From positions 248,001-312,000 of the forward strand of contig NZ_AP027365.1 in the NCBI RefSeq assembly GCF_030295995.1: DNA of 64,000 bases, written 5' to 3'. Shown one piece after another: positions 1 through 9,192 of the stretch. Position numbers and translations under genes: made by a program. How positions within the stretch are numbered: the stretch's first letter is position 1; each line of letters opens with the position of its first letter. The notes beneath the pieces are model-generated. The model did not search any database. It was given only the letters and a program-made list of their open reading frames with translations, and was not told the DNA's origin. The stretch comes from Thalassotalea hakodatensis. Its GTDB lineage: Bacteria > Pseudomonadota > Gammaproteobacteria > Enterobacterales > Alteromonadaceae.

Positions 1-21
1 GTAGTTAATAGTAGATAAATC

Positions 22-1395
22 ATGATGACAAAAGAAAATTTAACCTGTTTTAAAGCTTATGATATTCGTGGCAAGTTAGGCGAAGAGCTTAATGCTGATA
101 TTGCTTATCGTATTGGCCGAGCGTTTGCTCAACACACCAAAGCGAAAACTGTTGTGGTTGGTGGTGATGTTCGATTAACCAGTGAAGAATTAAAGTTAGC
201 GCTGGCGAATGGCTTGATGGATGGTGGCACTGACGTTATTGATCTAGGTCTTAGCGGTACTGAACACATTTATTTCGCCACCAGCCATTTAAAATGTGAT
301 GGCGGTATTGTAGTGACAGCGAGTCATAACCCTATTGATTACAACGGTATGAAATTAGTCAGAGAGCATTCTAAGCCAATTTCTGGTGATACTGGGTTAT
401 TTGATATTAAAGCGCTAGCAGAAAGTGGTGAGTTTGTTACTCCTGTTTTAAAAGGAACGATAACGCCTCATTATATCTCTGACGCTTATACTGAACACTT
501 GTTAAGTTATATTGAACTTGAGAATATCAAACCGTTAAAAATTGTCGTGAATGCTGGTAATGGGACAGCTGGCCCCGCGTTAGACTGCATAGAACAAGCA
601 TTTAACACACGCAATATTCCAATTGAGTTTATCAAGGTTCATCATCAGCCTGACGGTACCTTTCCCAATGGAATACCTAATCCTTTACTGCATGAAAACC
701 AACCAGTTACGTCAAATGCTGTAAAAACTCATCAAGCAGATATGGGCATTGCATGGGATGGTGACTTTGATCGCTGTTTTCTGTTCGATGAAAACGGTAG
801 CTTTATTGAAGGTTATTATATTGTTGGGTTACTCGCCGAAAACTTTTTAGCTAAGCAGCCAGGCGGGAAAATTATTCATGATCCGCGTTTAACGTGGAAT
901 ACCATCGATATTGTTGAACAAAGTGGTGGTCAAGCAATACAGAGTAAAACCGGCCATGCTTTTATCAAAGAGCGTATGCGCGAGGAAGATGCAATATACG
1001 GTGGTGAAATGAGTGCACATCATTACTTTCGAGATTTCGCCTATTGTGACAGCGGTATGATCCCTTGGCTTTTAGTGGCGGAGTTACTGTGTATTAAAAA
1101 ACAACCACTCTCTGCTTTAGTGCAAGATCGCATTGCTAAATATCCTTCCCCAGGCGAAATTAATAGCACCATTGCTGAACCGAAAAAGGCCATTGCTCGC
1201 GTGCTTGAGTATTACCAAGCACAAGCAGTTGAGATTGAGTACGTAGACGGTATAAGTGTGTCATTTGATAACTGGCGCTTTAATCTACGTTCAAGCAATA
1301 CTGAGCCAGTCGTCAGATTAAATGTAGAAACCAAGGGAGATCTTGCGTTGATGCAAATAAAAACTGATGAAGTACTTCAATTATTACGACAATAG
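22..1395 (+). CDS. manB: Phosphomannomutase/phosphoglucomutase (ManB/CpsG family)
   Basis: Interconverts mannose-6-phosphate and mannose-1-phosphate in the cytoplasm, feeding GDP-mannose and related sugar-nucleotide synthesis. The 457-residue length is normal for the alpha-D-phosphohexomutase family. Visible are the phosphoserine loop TASHNP (residues 99-104, Ser101), the metal loop DGDFDR (246-251), the sugar-binding loop GEMSAHHYF (about 328-336) and the phosphate-binding loop RSSNTEP (423-429). Two adjacent ATG codons (22 and 25) could serve as start. The FemAB-like gene follows after 2 bases, so this is the first visible gene of a polysaccharide operon; the upstream part lies outside the window. 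A phosphoglucomutase role cannot be excluded. Confidence 0.9.
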   Translation: MMTKENLTCFKAYDIRGKLGEELNADIAYRIGRAFAQHTKAKTVVVGGDVRLTSEELKLALANGLMDGGTDVIDLGLSGTEHIYFATSHLKCDGGIVVTASHNPIDYNGMKLVREHSKPISGDTGLFDIKALAESGEFVTPVLKGTITPHYISDAYTEHLLSYIELENIKPLKIVVNAGNGTAGPALDCIEQAFNTRNIPIEFIKVHHQPDGTFPNGIPNPLLHENQPVTSNAVKTHQADMGIAWDGDFDRCFLFDENGSFIEGYYIVGLLAENFLAKQPGGKIIHDPRLTWNTIDIVEQSGGQAIQSKTGHAFIKERMREEDAIYGGEMSAHHYFRDFAYCDSGMIPWLLVAELLCIKKQPLSALVQDRIAKYPSPGEINSTIAEPKKAIARVLEYYQAQAVEIEYVDGISVSFDNWRFNLRSSNTEPVVRLNVETKGDLALMQIKTDEVLQLLRQ

Positions 1396-1397
1396 TA

Positions 1398-2438
1398 ATG
1401 AACATGGAATATCGTATTCTATCGCTGAGTGACTTAAGCGAAGAATATTGGCAACAGCGCTTATCACCGCAACTGTTTGAACATTCGCTTGTTTGGTTGC
1501 AAGCTACCGAGCAATATGTAACGAAAAAGCGCTGTAAGTTACATACCTTATGGTGTGATGAACAACTGGTTGCGGCACTACCACTTTATCAAGAGCAAGG
1601 CTTTTTAGGCGCAAAGGTGTTTAAAAATTTAATGAGCTTTTATTCAACAGAAATCAGCTTATTAACTCACAGTGACTTTCCAGAAAGTGGGCAATTACTA
1701 TATGACCACATTATTGAAGCTAATCGTTGGCATTTTTTTGAACTTGGCCCCATCGTTAACAATCGTCTTAAACTTCATTATTTCAATACGGTGGTTGCAC
1801 AGCAAACGAATTGGTTTATTCGCGATGTTGATTCTGAAGAAGCCTATTTTTCAGCAAGGCCAAGTCGATTAAAAAACACGCTTAAACGTAAAAATAAGCA
1901 ACTAACTAAACATAATTATCGTTTTCAAATTGCACAAGATCCAACAAGCGTTAAGCAAATGTTTACTGACTATCAAGCAATTTATCAACAAAGCTGGAAA
2001 GGGCAAGAATTTAGTGATGATTTTATTCTTGCTACCTGCCTAAGCGCACAGGCACAACAAAAGCTATGCTTTGCAACCTTATACATTGATGACACTCCAG
2101 CAGCGTCTCAAATATGGTTTACGCAACAAGATCAGGTTTCTATTTTTAAATTAGCCTACGACCCGCAATTTTCATCATTGTCAGTAGGGAGTTTATTATC
2201 TGAATATATGACAAAACATGTGTTAAGGCATTGTGGTATGCGTCACATAGAATTTGGTATGGGTGATGAGCGCTATAAACAAGATTGGATGAGTGAAAAG
2301 CAGTACCGTTATCGTTATTTGGTGTTTAATACCAAGTCGATTATTGGCATACTGGCGTGGTTAAGATATAGCGTATTGGTTAACATAAAAAGAACATTAA
2401 CAGGATGGTTAGGAAAAAACTCGGATGACTCAACGTGA
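1398..2438 (+). CDS. FemAB/GNAT-like acyltransferase, exosortase-A-locus type
   Basis: A cytoplasmic protein of 346 residues. It resembles the FemAB-like or BioF2-like acetyltransferases (Acetyltransf_6 fold) that accompany XrtA/PEP-CTERM polysaccharide loci. A basic stretch near residue 160 (SRLKNTLKRKNKQL) and the later segment HIEFGMGDERYKQDW, containing a GxGxxxYK-like pattern, fit that family. The acceptor and donor are unknown; modification of a polysaccharide precursor or of an acyl-carrier-bound group is plausible because the next gene encodes an acyl carrier protein, with a 14-base overlap. The assignment rests on general family resemblance and context; the residues do not prove catalysis. 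Confidence 0.65.
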   Translation: MNMEYRILSLSDLSEEYWQQRLSPQLFEHSLVWLQATEQYVTKKRCKLHTLWCDEQLVAALPLYQEQGFLGAKVFKNLMSFYSTEISLLTHSDFPESGQLLYDHIIEANRWHFFELGPIVNNRLKLHYFNTVVAQQTNWFIRDVDSEEAYFSARPSRLKNTLKRKNKQLTKHNYRFQIAQDPTSVKQMFTDYQAIYQQSWKGQEFSDDFILATCLSAQAQQKLCFATLYIDDTPAASQIWFTQQDQVSIFKLAYDPQFSSLSVGSLLSEYMTKHVLRHCGMRHIEFGMGDERYKQDWMSEKQYRYRYLVFNTKSIIGILAWLRYSVLVNIKRTLTGWLGKNSDDST

Positions 2439-2676
2439 CATTAAACAACAACTCATAGAAATTTTATCTGGCTTAATGCCGAGTTATAACCAACAGTATT
2501 GGCAAAGCAATCCTGAACTTATTGGCGTGGTGCCTGAGTTTGACTCCATGACTATCGTAAACCTTATTGGTGAATTAGAAGATCAATTTGATTTAACCTT
2601 AGATGACGACGATGTAACGGCTGAAAATTTTGAATCTGTCGATACTATTGTTGCGCTTGTCAGTAGCGAACGTTAA
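2425..2676 (+). CDS. Stand-alone acyl carrier protein
   Basis: An acidic 83-residue protein with the four-helix acyl carrier pattern. The expected phosphopantetheine attachment serine is Ser41 in the motif EFDSM, matching the DSL/DSM consensus, and the following helix II (VNLIGELEDQFDLTL) is typical. It overlaps the FemAB-like gene by 14 bases, and its stop codon overlaps the next ATG as TAATG, so it is translationally coupled to the hydrolase pair. Exosortase-A loci often carry such a carrier with an acyl-CoA ligase. I do not see a ligase in this window. Probable role: carrying an acyl or amino-acyl group that decorates the polysaccharide. Confidence 0.8.
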   Translation: MTQRDIKQQLIEILSGLMPSYNQQYWQSNPELIGVVPEFDSMTIVNLIGELEDQFDLTLDDDDVTAENFESVDTIVALVSSER

Positions 2677-3437
2677 TGCTTCAATCTGGCGCACATTTTT
2701 ATTCAACACACTCAACTGAATTATATCGCTTTGTTCGTTTACCTGCGTTATTTGACCGTTTAGTGATGTTTTGTCCGCCATTGTTTGAAGACGCGAATAA
2801 CACTCGTCACGTCTATAGTAAATTTGCCCAGCAATTAGCAACTGAGCGAATCGCGTCAGTTATTTTTGATTATTCCGGCACAGGAGATAGTCAAGGAGAG
2901 TTGGCAGAGGCTTCCATTGCTACGTGGCGTTCTGAACTTACTCAACAAATTTCCAGTATTAAACAACAGTATCCTAACGTGAATGTTACCTTACTCGCCT
3001 GTTGTTCTGCTGCGCTGGTGCTAAATGAAACACTGTTTGAATGTGCTCACGAAATTATACTGTGGCACCCAGAGCTTAATGGTAAAAAATACCTTAACCA
3101 ATTAAAGCGTATGGCTAAATTGCAACCTTATGATGACCAATACATTGGTGAAGCATCGCTATCACTTATTGCCGGGTATGAATTATCAGCGTTGTTATTG
3201 AACGAATTAGCTGCGATCAATATAAGTTTACCAATAAATACAAATATTTTCTGGGGCGAGTTTTCCATGCAAGTGCCCGTATCAGCAGCACGTAGCCGCT
3301 TATATCAATCAGTAGAGCAAAATCGCAATTTTTCGCTTGAAGTGTTTCAACAAGCAAAGTTTTGGCAGGCCTCTGAATTGACTCTACCTCTTGATTTACT
3401 CAAACAAACAATGCAATGGCTTGACGATGAAAAATAG
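2676..3437 (+). CDS. Alpha/beta hydrolase, exosortase A system-associated hydrolase 2-like
   Basis: A 253-residue alpha/beta hydrolase-fold protein. It has the oxyanion-region stretch FDYSGTGDSQGE (residues 64-75), which parallels FDYRGAGDSEGE in the next protein. Aligning the two places the nucleophile elbow at LACCSA with Cys110 where a serine is usual. The elbow is degenerate (A-C-C-S-A, not GxSxG), so the activity is uncertain. The expected substrate would be an acyl thioester or ester in the exosortase-associated pathway; this is inferred from context. It is coupled to the carrier-protein gene upstream (TAATG) and overlaps the next gene by 11 bases. Confidence 0.65.
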   Translation: MLQSGAHFYSTHSTELYRFVRLPALFDRLVMFCPPLFEDANNTRHVYSKFAQQLATERIASVIFDYSGTGDSQGELAEASIATWRSELTQQISSIKQQYPNVNVTLLACCSAALVLNETLFECAHEIILWHPELNGKKYLNQLKRMAKLQPYDDQYIGEASLSLIAGYELSALLLNELAAINISLPINTNIFWGEFSMQVPVSAARSRLYQSVEQNRNFSLEVFQQAKFWQASELTLPLDLLKQTMQWLDDEK

Positions 3438-4245
3438 TCAAGAAACTCCTGTTAATTTTAAATGTGGTGAAGCCCAACTACAGGGTATTTTACATCAGGT
3501 AGAACATGCTAAACAGGGCGTGATCATGGTTGTTGGGGGCCCACAAACGCGGGTTGGCAGCCATCGAATGTTTGTTCAAATTGCGCGACATTTGACTCGC
3601 CAAGGTTTAAGGGTCTTACGATTTGATTATCGTGGTGCTGGTGATAGCGAAGGTGAAATACAATCTTTTGAACATACTGTTGCTGATATTTCAGCGGCAG
3701 TAACCTTTTTTAAGACCCAATACCCCAAAACAAACATCGCCCTGTGGGGTTTGTGTGATGCAGCATCTGCTATCGCTTTATTTTTAAAAACAGAGCAAGT
3801 AACTTCGATTAATCATGTGGTGTTACTAAACCCATGGGTAAAACAGCCAGCGACTGAAGCCCAAGCGTATTTAACACATTATTATTGGCATCGACTGCGT
3901 GATATCAGTTTTTGGAAAAAGCTTATGACGGGTAAGTTAAATATTTTTCGAAGTGCACAAGGTATCGCACAGCAAAAAGCATTGGCCAATCAACAGCAGG
4001 AAGACTCATTTGTTGATGGCATGTTAGCGGGGTTACAACAGTATACTGGTCAATCTCATCTCATTTTGGCAGAGCAAGACTTAACGGCACAAGAGTTTTG
4101 CCAGCTAAGGCAGCATAACGCTCAGTGGAAAACGCTAACTTTCAGTAGTGAAATCACTATTGCGGGTGCTAATCACACCTTTGCGTCGCCCCGTTGGAAA
4201 CAACAAGTGGCAGAACAAACCTTTAATGCGATTATATCTAGTTAA
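3427..4245 (+). CDS. Alpha/beta hydrolase, exosortase A system-associated hydrolase 1
   Basis: A 272-residue alpha/beta hydrolase. It shows the N-terminal MVVGGPQTRVGSHRMF block (about 34-49), FDYRGAGDSEGE (67-78) and the elbow WGLCDAAS with Cys110 as probable nucleophile, all familiar from the exosortase-A hydrolase 1 family. The C-terminal GANHTF supplies the catalytic histidine. A longer reading from 3391 would overlap the previous gene by 47 bases; I prefer ATG 3427, which gives an 11-base overlap and a family-like N-terminus. It is the last gene of a tight run starting at 22. The biochemical substrate is unknown. Confidence 0.75.
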   Translation: MKNSQETPVNFKCGEAQLQGILHQVEHAKQGVIMVVGGPQTRVGSHRMFVQIARHLTRQGLRVLRFDYRGAGDSEGEIQSFEHTVADISAAVTFFKTQYPKTNIALWGLCDAASAIALFLKTEQVTSINHVVLLNPWVKQPATEAQAYLTHYYWHRLRDISFWKKLMTGKLNIFRSAQGIAQQKALANQQQEDSFVDGMLAGLQQYTGQSHLILAEQDLTAQEFCQLRQHNAQWKTLTFSSEITIAGANHTFASPRWKQQVAEQTFNAIISS

Positions 4246-4259
4246 TTTTAATCATTATC

Positions 4260-4292
4260 GCTACAATGGTGAAGGTGTTAATATTTTGTAGC
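4260..4292. repeat. Imperfect inverted repeat in the gap before tviB
   Basis: In the 127-base gap between the hydrolase gene and the UDP-sugar dehydrogenase, GCTACAA (4260-4266) is complementary to TTGTAGC (4286-4292), with a 19-base loop. There is no T-tract after it, so I do not call it a terminator. It could be a weak RNA hairpin or chance. Confidence 0.3.
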
Positions 4293-4372
4293 AACTTATT
4301 AACGTAAGTAAACAGCGGTTTTGTTTCGGATAGATAAAACAAAAAAGAATCACATTTTGCTTGGTAAAGAAT

Positions 4373-5650
4373 ATGGAATCAGTTTTTCAGCCTAAAATTG
4401 CAATTATTGGCTTAGGATATGTCGGTTTACCCTTAGCGGTCGAATTTGGTAAAAAGTTTCAAACTATTGGTTTTGATATCAATGGTCCTCGTGTTCAAGA
4501 ACTCAATCAAGGTATTGACCGTACACTCGAAGTAAATCGAGAAGAGCTAAATGAAGCAACGCAACTTACTTGCTCATCTAACACTCAAGATATTATTGGT
4601 TGCGATTATTATATCGTTACCGTCCCAACGCCGATTGATCAACACAAGCAACCTGATTTAACGCCGCTGATTAAAGCGTCAGAAATGCTTGGTGGTGTTA
4701 TCGCAAAAAATGCGACAGTGATATATGAATCAACGGTTTATCCAGGGGCCACAGAAGAAGATTGCGTGCCTATTTTAGCGCAAGTATCTGGCTTAACGTA
4801 CAATCAAGACTTTTTCGTAGGTTACTCTCCAGAGCGTATAAATCCGGGTGATAAAACACACCGTTTACCCTCAATTTTAAAAGTTACTTCAGGCTCTACG
4901 CCTGAAGTTGCTGAAAAAGTCGATGCCTTATATCGCAGTATTATTACTGCCGGTACTTACAAAGCATCATCTATTCGTGTTGCTGAGGCAGCGAAAGTCA
5001 TTGAAAACACCCAGCGTGATGTCAATATCGCACTTATTAATGAGCTATCGATTATTTTTAATCGCTTAGGTATTGATACGTTAGAAGTGCTTGAAGCGGC
5101 GGGTACAAAATGGAACTTTTTGCCATTTCGTCCTGGTTTGGTTGGTGGCCACTGTATTGGCGTTGATCCATACTACCTTACCCATAAGGCGCAAGCGGTA
5201 GGGTATCACCCTGAAATGATACTTGCTGGCCGACGCCTTAACGATGGCATGGGGCAATATGTGGTTTCGCAATTAGTTAAAGGTATGTTGCAAAAGCGTA
5301 TTCAGGTTGATCAATCAAATGTGCTCGTTATGGGGTTAACTTTTAAAGAAAACTGTCCTGATTTACGTAATACAAAGATAATCGATATTATTCATGAGCT
5401 AAAAGAATACAATATTAACGTTGATGTTGTAGATCCGCTATGTGAAAGTGAAGAAGCACAAAAAGAATACGGTATTTCGCTCACTAAAACGCCTGAAAAA
5501 GGTAAATACGACGGTGTTATTCTTGCGGTCGCACACAGCGAATTTAAAGACATGGATATTAATGAAATTAAAGCACTTGGCCGAGAAAACCATGTGTTGT
5601 ATGACTTAAAATGTGTGTTGGATAAATCACACGTAGATATGCGTCTGTAA
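4373..5650 (+). CDS. tviB: UDP-N-acetylhexosamine 6-dehydrogenase (TviB/WbpO family)
   Basis: Oxidises UDP-GlcNAc or UDP-GalNAc at C6 with NAD to the corresponding uronic acid in the cytoplasm. The N-terminal Rossmann motif GLGYVG is at residues 13-18, and the catalytic cysteine is Cys261 in [25 protein letters not shown] in the C-terminal domain is characteristic of this branch. With ATG 4373 the protein is 425 residues, the usual TviB size; a TTG four codons upstream (4361) is possible. The downstream neighbour is the matching 4-epimerase, as in Vi antigen and Pseudomonas O6-type loci, which supports production of UDP-GalNAcA. Whether it prefers the GlcNAc or GalNAc substrate cannot be told from sequence. 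Confidence 0.88.
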   Translation: MESVFQPKIAIIGLGYVGLPLAVEFGKKFQTIGFDINGPRVQELNQGIDRTLEVNREELNEATQLTCSSNTQDIIGCDYYIVTVPTPIDQHKQPDLTPLIKASEMLGGVIAKNATVIYESTVYPGATEEDCVPILAQVSGLTYNQDFFVGYSPERINPGDKTHRLPSILKVTSGSTPEVAEKVDALYRSIITAGTYKASSIRVAEAAKVIENTQRDVNIALINELSIIFNRLGIDTLEVLEAAGTKWNFLPFRPGLVGGHCIGVDPYYLTHKAQAVGYHPEMILAGRRLNDGMGQYVVSQLVKGMLQKRIQVDQSNVLVMGLTFKENCPDLRNTKIIDIIHELKEYNINVDVVDPLCESEEAQKEYGISLTKTPEKGKYDGVILAVAHSEFKDMDINEIKALGRENHVLYDLKCVLDKSHVDMRL

Positions 5651-5669
5651 ACGTACAAAGGATTAAACA

Positions 5670-6692
5670 GTGTCATCATTTGAAACAGTAAAAACGCAAT
5701 TATTAGCCAGTCCTAAAGTCTGGCTAGTTACCGGTGTTGCAGGGTTTATTGGCTCTAATTTATTAGAAGCGTTATTAAAACTGAACCAGAAAGTGATCGG
5801 GTTAGATAATTTTGCCACCGGTTATCAGAAAAACTTAGACGAAGTCCAACAAAGCGTTAGCAGTGAGCAATGGCAAAACTTTCACTTTATTAAGGGTGAT
5901 ATTCGAGATTTTGAAACATGCCAAAATGCTGCCAATAGCGTTGATTATGTTTTACATCAAGCGGCATTAGGTTCAGTGCCTCGGTCCATTGCTGACCCTA
6001 TTACTACTAACGCAGCTAATATTACCGGCTTTCTCAATATGCTCGAAGCCGCGAAACAGCATTCGGTCACTAGTTTTGTTTATGCAGCCAGTAGTTCTAC
6101 CTATGGCGACCACCCAGCATTACCGAAGGTTGAAGAAAATATCGGAAACCCATTGTCTCCTTATGCTGTGACTAAGTATGTTAACGAGTTATACGCAAGT
6201 GTGTATGCAAGAACCTATGATTTTAACTGCATAGGTTTGCGTTATTTTAATGTCTTTGGAAAGCGTCAAGACCCAGACGGTGCCTATGCGGCGGTGATCC
6301 CCAAGTGGACGGCTGCGATGATTAAAAACGAGCAAGTATTTATTAACGGCGATGGTTTAACCAGTCGTGATTTTTGTTACATTGAAAATACGGTGCAAAT
6401 GAACATCTTAGCAGCAACGGCAGCGAAAGATGCGAAAAATGAAGTGTATAATGTTGCTGTAGGTGACCGCACTACATTAAATGATTTATTTGCATCAATT
6501 AAAACCGCGTTAATCGATAACGGGGTGAAGGTAGAGCAAGCGCCAGAATATCGAGACTTTCGTGCTGGTGATGTAAGACATTCGCAAGCTGATATATCAA
6601 AAGCAGCAACGAAATTAGGCTATACGCCAGGGTATAAAATTCAACAGGGCATCTTAGAAGCGATGCCTTGGTATCTAAACAATGTTAAATAA
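5670..6692 (+). CDS. tviC: UDP-N-acetylglucosamine(-uronate) 4-epimerase (TviC/WbpP family)
   Basis: An extended short-chain dehydrogenase that interconverts UDP-GlcNAc and UDP-GalNAc or their C6 acids. The GxxGxxG motif lies in [10 protein letters not shown] (21-30), the serine triad residue is in AASSSTYGD, and the YxxxK pair is Tyr165/Lys169. The N-terminal leader [14 protein letters not shown] and [13 protein letters not shown] are WbpP-like. The start is GTG 5670, preceded by AAAGGA with suitable spacing. It lies 19 bases after tviB and clearly shares its transcript. Length, 340 residues, is normal. Together with tviB it would make UDP-GalNAcA. Confidence 0.88.
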   Translation: MSSFETVKTQLLASPKVWLVTGVAGFIGSNLLEALLKLNQKVIGLDNFATGYQKNLDEVQQSVSSEQWQNFHFIKGDIRDFETCQNAANSVDYVLHQAALGSVPRSIADPITTNAANITGFLNMLEAAKQHSVTSFVYAASSSTYGDHPALPKVEENIGNPLSPYAVTKYVNELYASVYARTYDFNCIGLRYFNVFGKRQDPDGAYAAVIPKWTAAMIKNEQVFINGDGLTSRDFCYIENTVQMNILAATAAKDAKNEVYNVAVGDRTTLNDLFASIKTALIDNGVKVEQAPEYRDFRAGDVRHSQADISKAATKLGYTPGYKIQQGILEAMPWYLNNVK

Positions 6693-6734
6693 CATTTTTA
6701 AGTCAAAGATAAGCTTATTAGTAAGGATTGAAGC

Positions 6735-8999
6735 ATGAAAGTAGGGATTGTTGTTGGGACACGCCCAGAAATTATCAAAATGGCACCAGTAGTTCGTGAG
6801 TGTCAAAAGCGTGGTGTGGCTTACTTTATTATTCATTCAAACCAGCATTATTCAGAAGAGATGGATAGCATCTTTTTTAAAGAGTTGAACTTACCACAGC
6901 CCAATTACAATTTAGGTGTAGGTTCTGGTTTACATAGTAATCAAACCGGTAATATTTTAATTAAAATGGAACCGATTTTACTGGATGAAAAGCCAGATGT
7001 TGTTCTTGTACAAGGTGACACCAATACGGTACTTGCTGGTGCCTTAGCGGCATCAAAATTAGGTATTAAAGTCGGACATATTGAAGCAGGCTTACGTAGT
7101 TATGATCGTACCATGCCTGAAGAAACCAACCGTATCATGACGGATCACATCAGTGATTATTTATTCGCAGTTGGGCCTAATCAACATAAAATATTGTCTA
7201 AAGAGGGGATTAATGCTGACAATATTTTCACTGTGGGTAACACGGTTTCAGATTCACTATTTCAACATTTAGAAATTTCAGCGGAAAAAAGTAAGATTTT
7301 AGCTGACCTAGGTGTTACCGATAAAAACTATTTTTTAGTTACCGCTCATCGTGCATCTAATGTTGACACACCTGCAAGTTTACAAGCGCTACTCGCTTTA
7401 TTTGATAAACTACACGCTAAATATAGCCAACCAATCGTGTGGCCGATTCACCCGAGAACACAGGCAAAGTTAAAAGAATTTAGCATTGAAGTTCCAAGTT
7501 ACTTAAAACTATTACCACCTATTGGTTATTTAGACTTTATTCAATTACAGAAACATGCGCTATTAATTCTGACCGACTCAGGTGGTATTCAAGAAGAAGC
7601 GTGTTTATTGGGCGTACCTTGTATTACTTTACGTGAAAATACAGAACGACCAGAGTCAATTGAAGTTGGCGCTAATGTATTAGTCGGTTTAGATGGCGAT
7701 AAAGCATTAGCAGCAGCAGAAAAATGGTTAGCAAAAGGTGATTTTTCTTGGGAGAACCCCTTTGGTGATGGTCATGTTGCTGAAACCATTTTAGATATTA
7801 TTACTGGTACTGAACAAGTCGACTTGCAAGAGAAGATTGTTGCTAAGAATGAAACACTTGCTGTTGTTGGTATGGGCTATATGGGCTTACCTATTGCGAG
7901 TTTAATCGCACAAGCTGGATACTCGGTAACCGGTATTGATTTAAGCCAAGACAAAGTAGATTCAATTAATCGTGGTGAATGTCCGTTTGATGAAGTAGGC
8001 ATGCCTGAACTGATTAAGAAAGTCGTAGAACAAGGTTTTTTGAAAGCATCAACGTCTATTCCTTCTTCTGATACATACTTGGTGGCAGTACCCACCCCCC
8101 ACAAAGACAATGCTTGTGATCGTAGCTATGTGTTCAGTGCTGCAGACGCCATTGCAAAGGTAGCCAAAGATGGTCAAACGGTTATTGTTGAATCTACTAT
8201 TTCGCCGCAAACCAGTTTAGCGGTTGAGCAACGCTTTGCTGATGCTGGATTGCAAATTGATGTAGTGCACTGCCCTGAACGCGCAATACCTGGCCAAACA
8301 TTGCATGAGTTAGTTAACAATGATCGAATCATTGGTGCATCAAGCAGTGAAGCGCAACAAAAAGTAAAACGCATTTACCAAAGTTTTGTGAATGGTGAAG
8401 TATTCTTAACTGACCTGACAACAGCCGAATGTGTTAAATTAGTTGAAAATACCTCAAGAGATGTGGGTATTGCCTTTGCGAACGAACTTGCACAAATTGC
8501 TGAAGAATTAGATGTAAATGTGTACGAAGTGATAAAACTGGCAAATCGCCATCCGCGTGTGAATGTTTTAACACCAGGGCCTGGAGTGGGTGGTCATTGT
8601 ATACCGATCGATCCATGGTTCTTAGTTGAAAACACTAAATCAGGTGATTTTGTTCGATTAGCAAGAAAGATCAATGATGAAAGACCTTATGTGATTGGTG
8701 AAAAAGCGTTAGAAATGCTTTCTGCCGTTAAGGGAAAACGTATTGGTATTTTAGGTGTCGCGTATAAGGCGAATGTTGATGATTGTAGAGAAACACCCGC
8801 TGACGCTATTTTAGACTGCTTTAATAAAGCCGGTGTTGACGTTTGTTACCATGACCCGTTTGTTCCTAAGTGGGACTGCCCTAGAAAAGATAGCATTGCT
8901 GATATTGAAGCGTGGGCTGATGTGCTCATTCTCGTAACAGACCATACCTGTTACAGTAAATTAGAGGTCAATATTCCGCTGCTTAATACTCGCGGTTAA
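6735..8999 (+). CDS. WecB-WecC fusion: UDP-GlcNAc 2-epimerase / UDP-ManNAc dehydrogenase
   Basis: A 754-residue protein joining two enzymes normally made separately. Residues 1 to about 360 are a non-hydrolysing UDP-GlcNAc 2-epimerase: GTRPEIIK at 8-15, QGDTNT with Asp95, HIEAGLR with Glu117, and TAHR and DSGGIQEEA further on. Residues about 375-754 are a UDP-ManNAc 6-dehydrogenase: GMGYMG at 379-384, catalytic Cys622 in GVGGHCIPIDPW, and GVAYKANVDDCRETP near the end. The linker is short. The product would be UDP-ManNAcA made from UDP-GlcNAc by one polypeptide. It follows tviC by 42 bases, has AGTAAGGATT upstream of the ATG, and is closed by a terminator at 9007. Both halves look intact. Confidence 0.9.
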   Translation: MKVGIVVGTRPEIIKMAPVVRECQKRGVAYFIIHSNQHYSEEMDSIFFKELNLPQPNYNLGVGSGLHSNQTGNILIKMEPILLDEKPDVVLVQGDTNTVLAGALAASKLGIKVGHIEAGLRSYDRTMPEETNRIMTDHISDYLFAVGPNQHKILSKEGINADNIFTVGNTVSDSLFQHLEISAEKSKILADLGVTDKNYFLVTAHRASNVDTPASLQALLALFDKLHAKYSQPIVWPIHPRTQAKLKEFSIEVPSYLKLLPPIGYLDFIQLQKHALLILTDSGGIQEEACLLGVPCITLRENTERPESIEVGANVLVGLDGDKALAAAEKWLAKGDFSWENPFGDGHVAETILDIITGTEQVDLQEKIVAKNETLAVVGMGYMGLPIASLIAQAGYSVTGIDLSQDKVDSINRGECPFDEVGMPELIKKVVEQGFLKASTSIPSSDTYLVAVPTPHKDNACDRSYVFSAADAIAKVAKDGQTVIVESTISPQTSLAVEQRFADAGLQIDVVHCPERAIPGQTLHELVNNDRIIGASSSEAQQKVKRIYQSFVNGEVFLTDLTTAECVKLVENTSRDVGIAFANELAQIAEELDVNVYEVIKLANRHPRVNVLTPGPGVGGHCIPIDPWFLVENTKSGDFVRLARKINDERPYVIGEKALEMLSAVKGKRIGILGVAYKANVDDCRETPADAILDCFNKAGVDVCYHDPFVPKWDCPRKDSIADIEAWADVLILVTDHTCYSKLEVNIPLLNTRG

Positions 9000-9006
9000 C
9001 CATAAT

Positions 9007-9030
9007 AAAGCTCACGTAATGTGAGCTTTT
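9007..9030 (+). terminator. Rho-independent terminator after the sugar-nucleotide genes
   Basis: A perfect 9-base stem AAAGCTCAC (9007-9015) / GTGAGCTTT (9021-9029) with a GTAAT loop, running into T residues 8 bases after the wecBC stop codon. It should separate the nucleotide-sugar genes from the TPR lipoprotein genes. Confidence 0.85.
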
Positions 9031-9192
9031 CTATAAGTTAAGTAATGACATTAAAGCAAAATTAAAAAAGGTTTAGACTAGCAGTTTTACGGTAATTGCT
9101 ATACAAATAGAGTAAATTATCAACAGGCTACCTTCGCTGTTAGACGCCAAGTACACAATATAAAAATAAATAGAACGAAAGAGGGAATTCTC

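Noticed and set aside
4260-4292. Terminator before the UDP-sugar dehydrogenase gene
   Set aside because: Seven-base stem with a 19-base loop and no T-tract; listed only as an inverted repeat.
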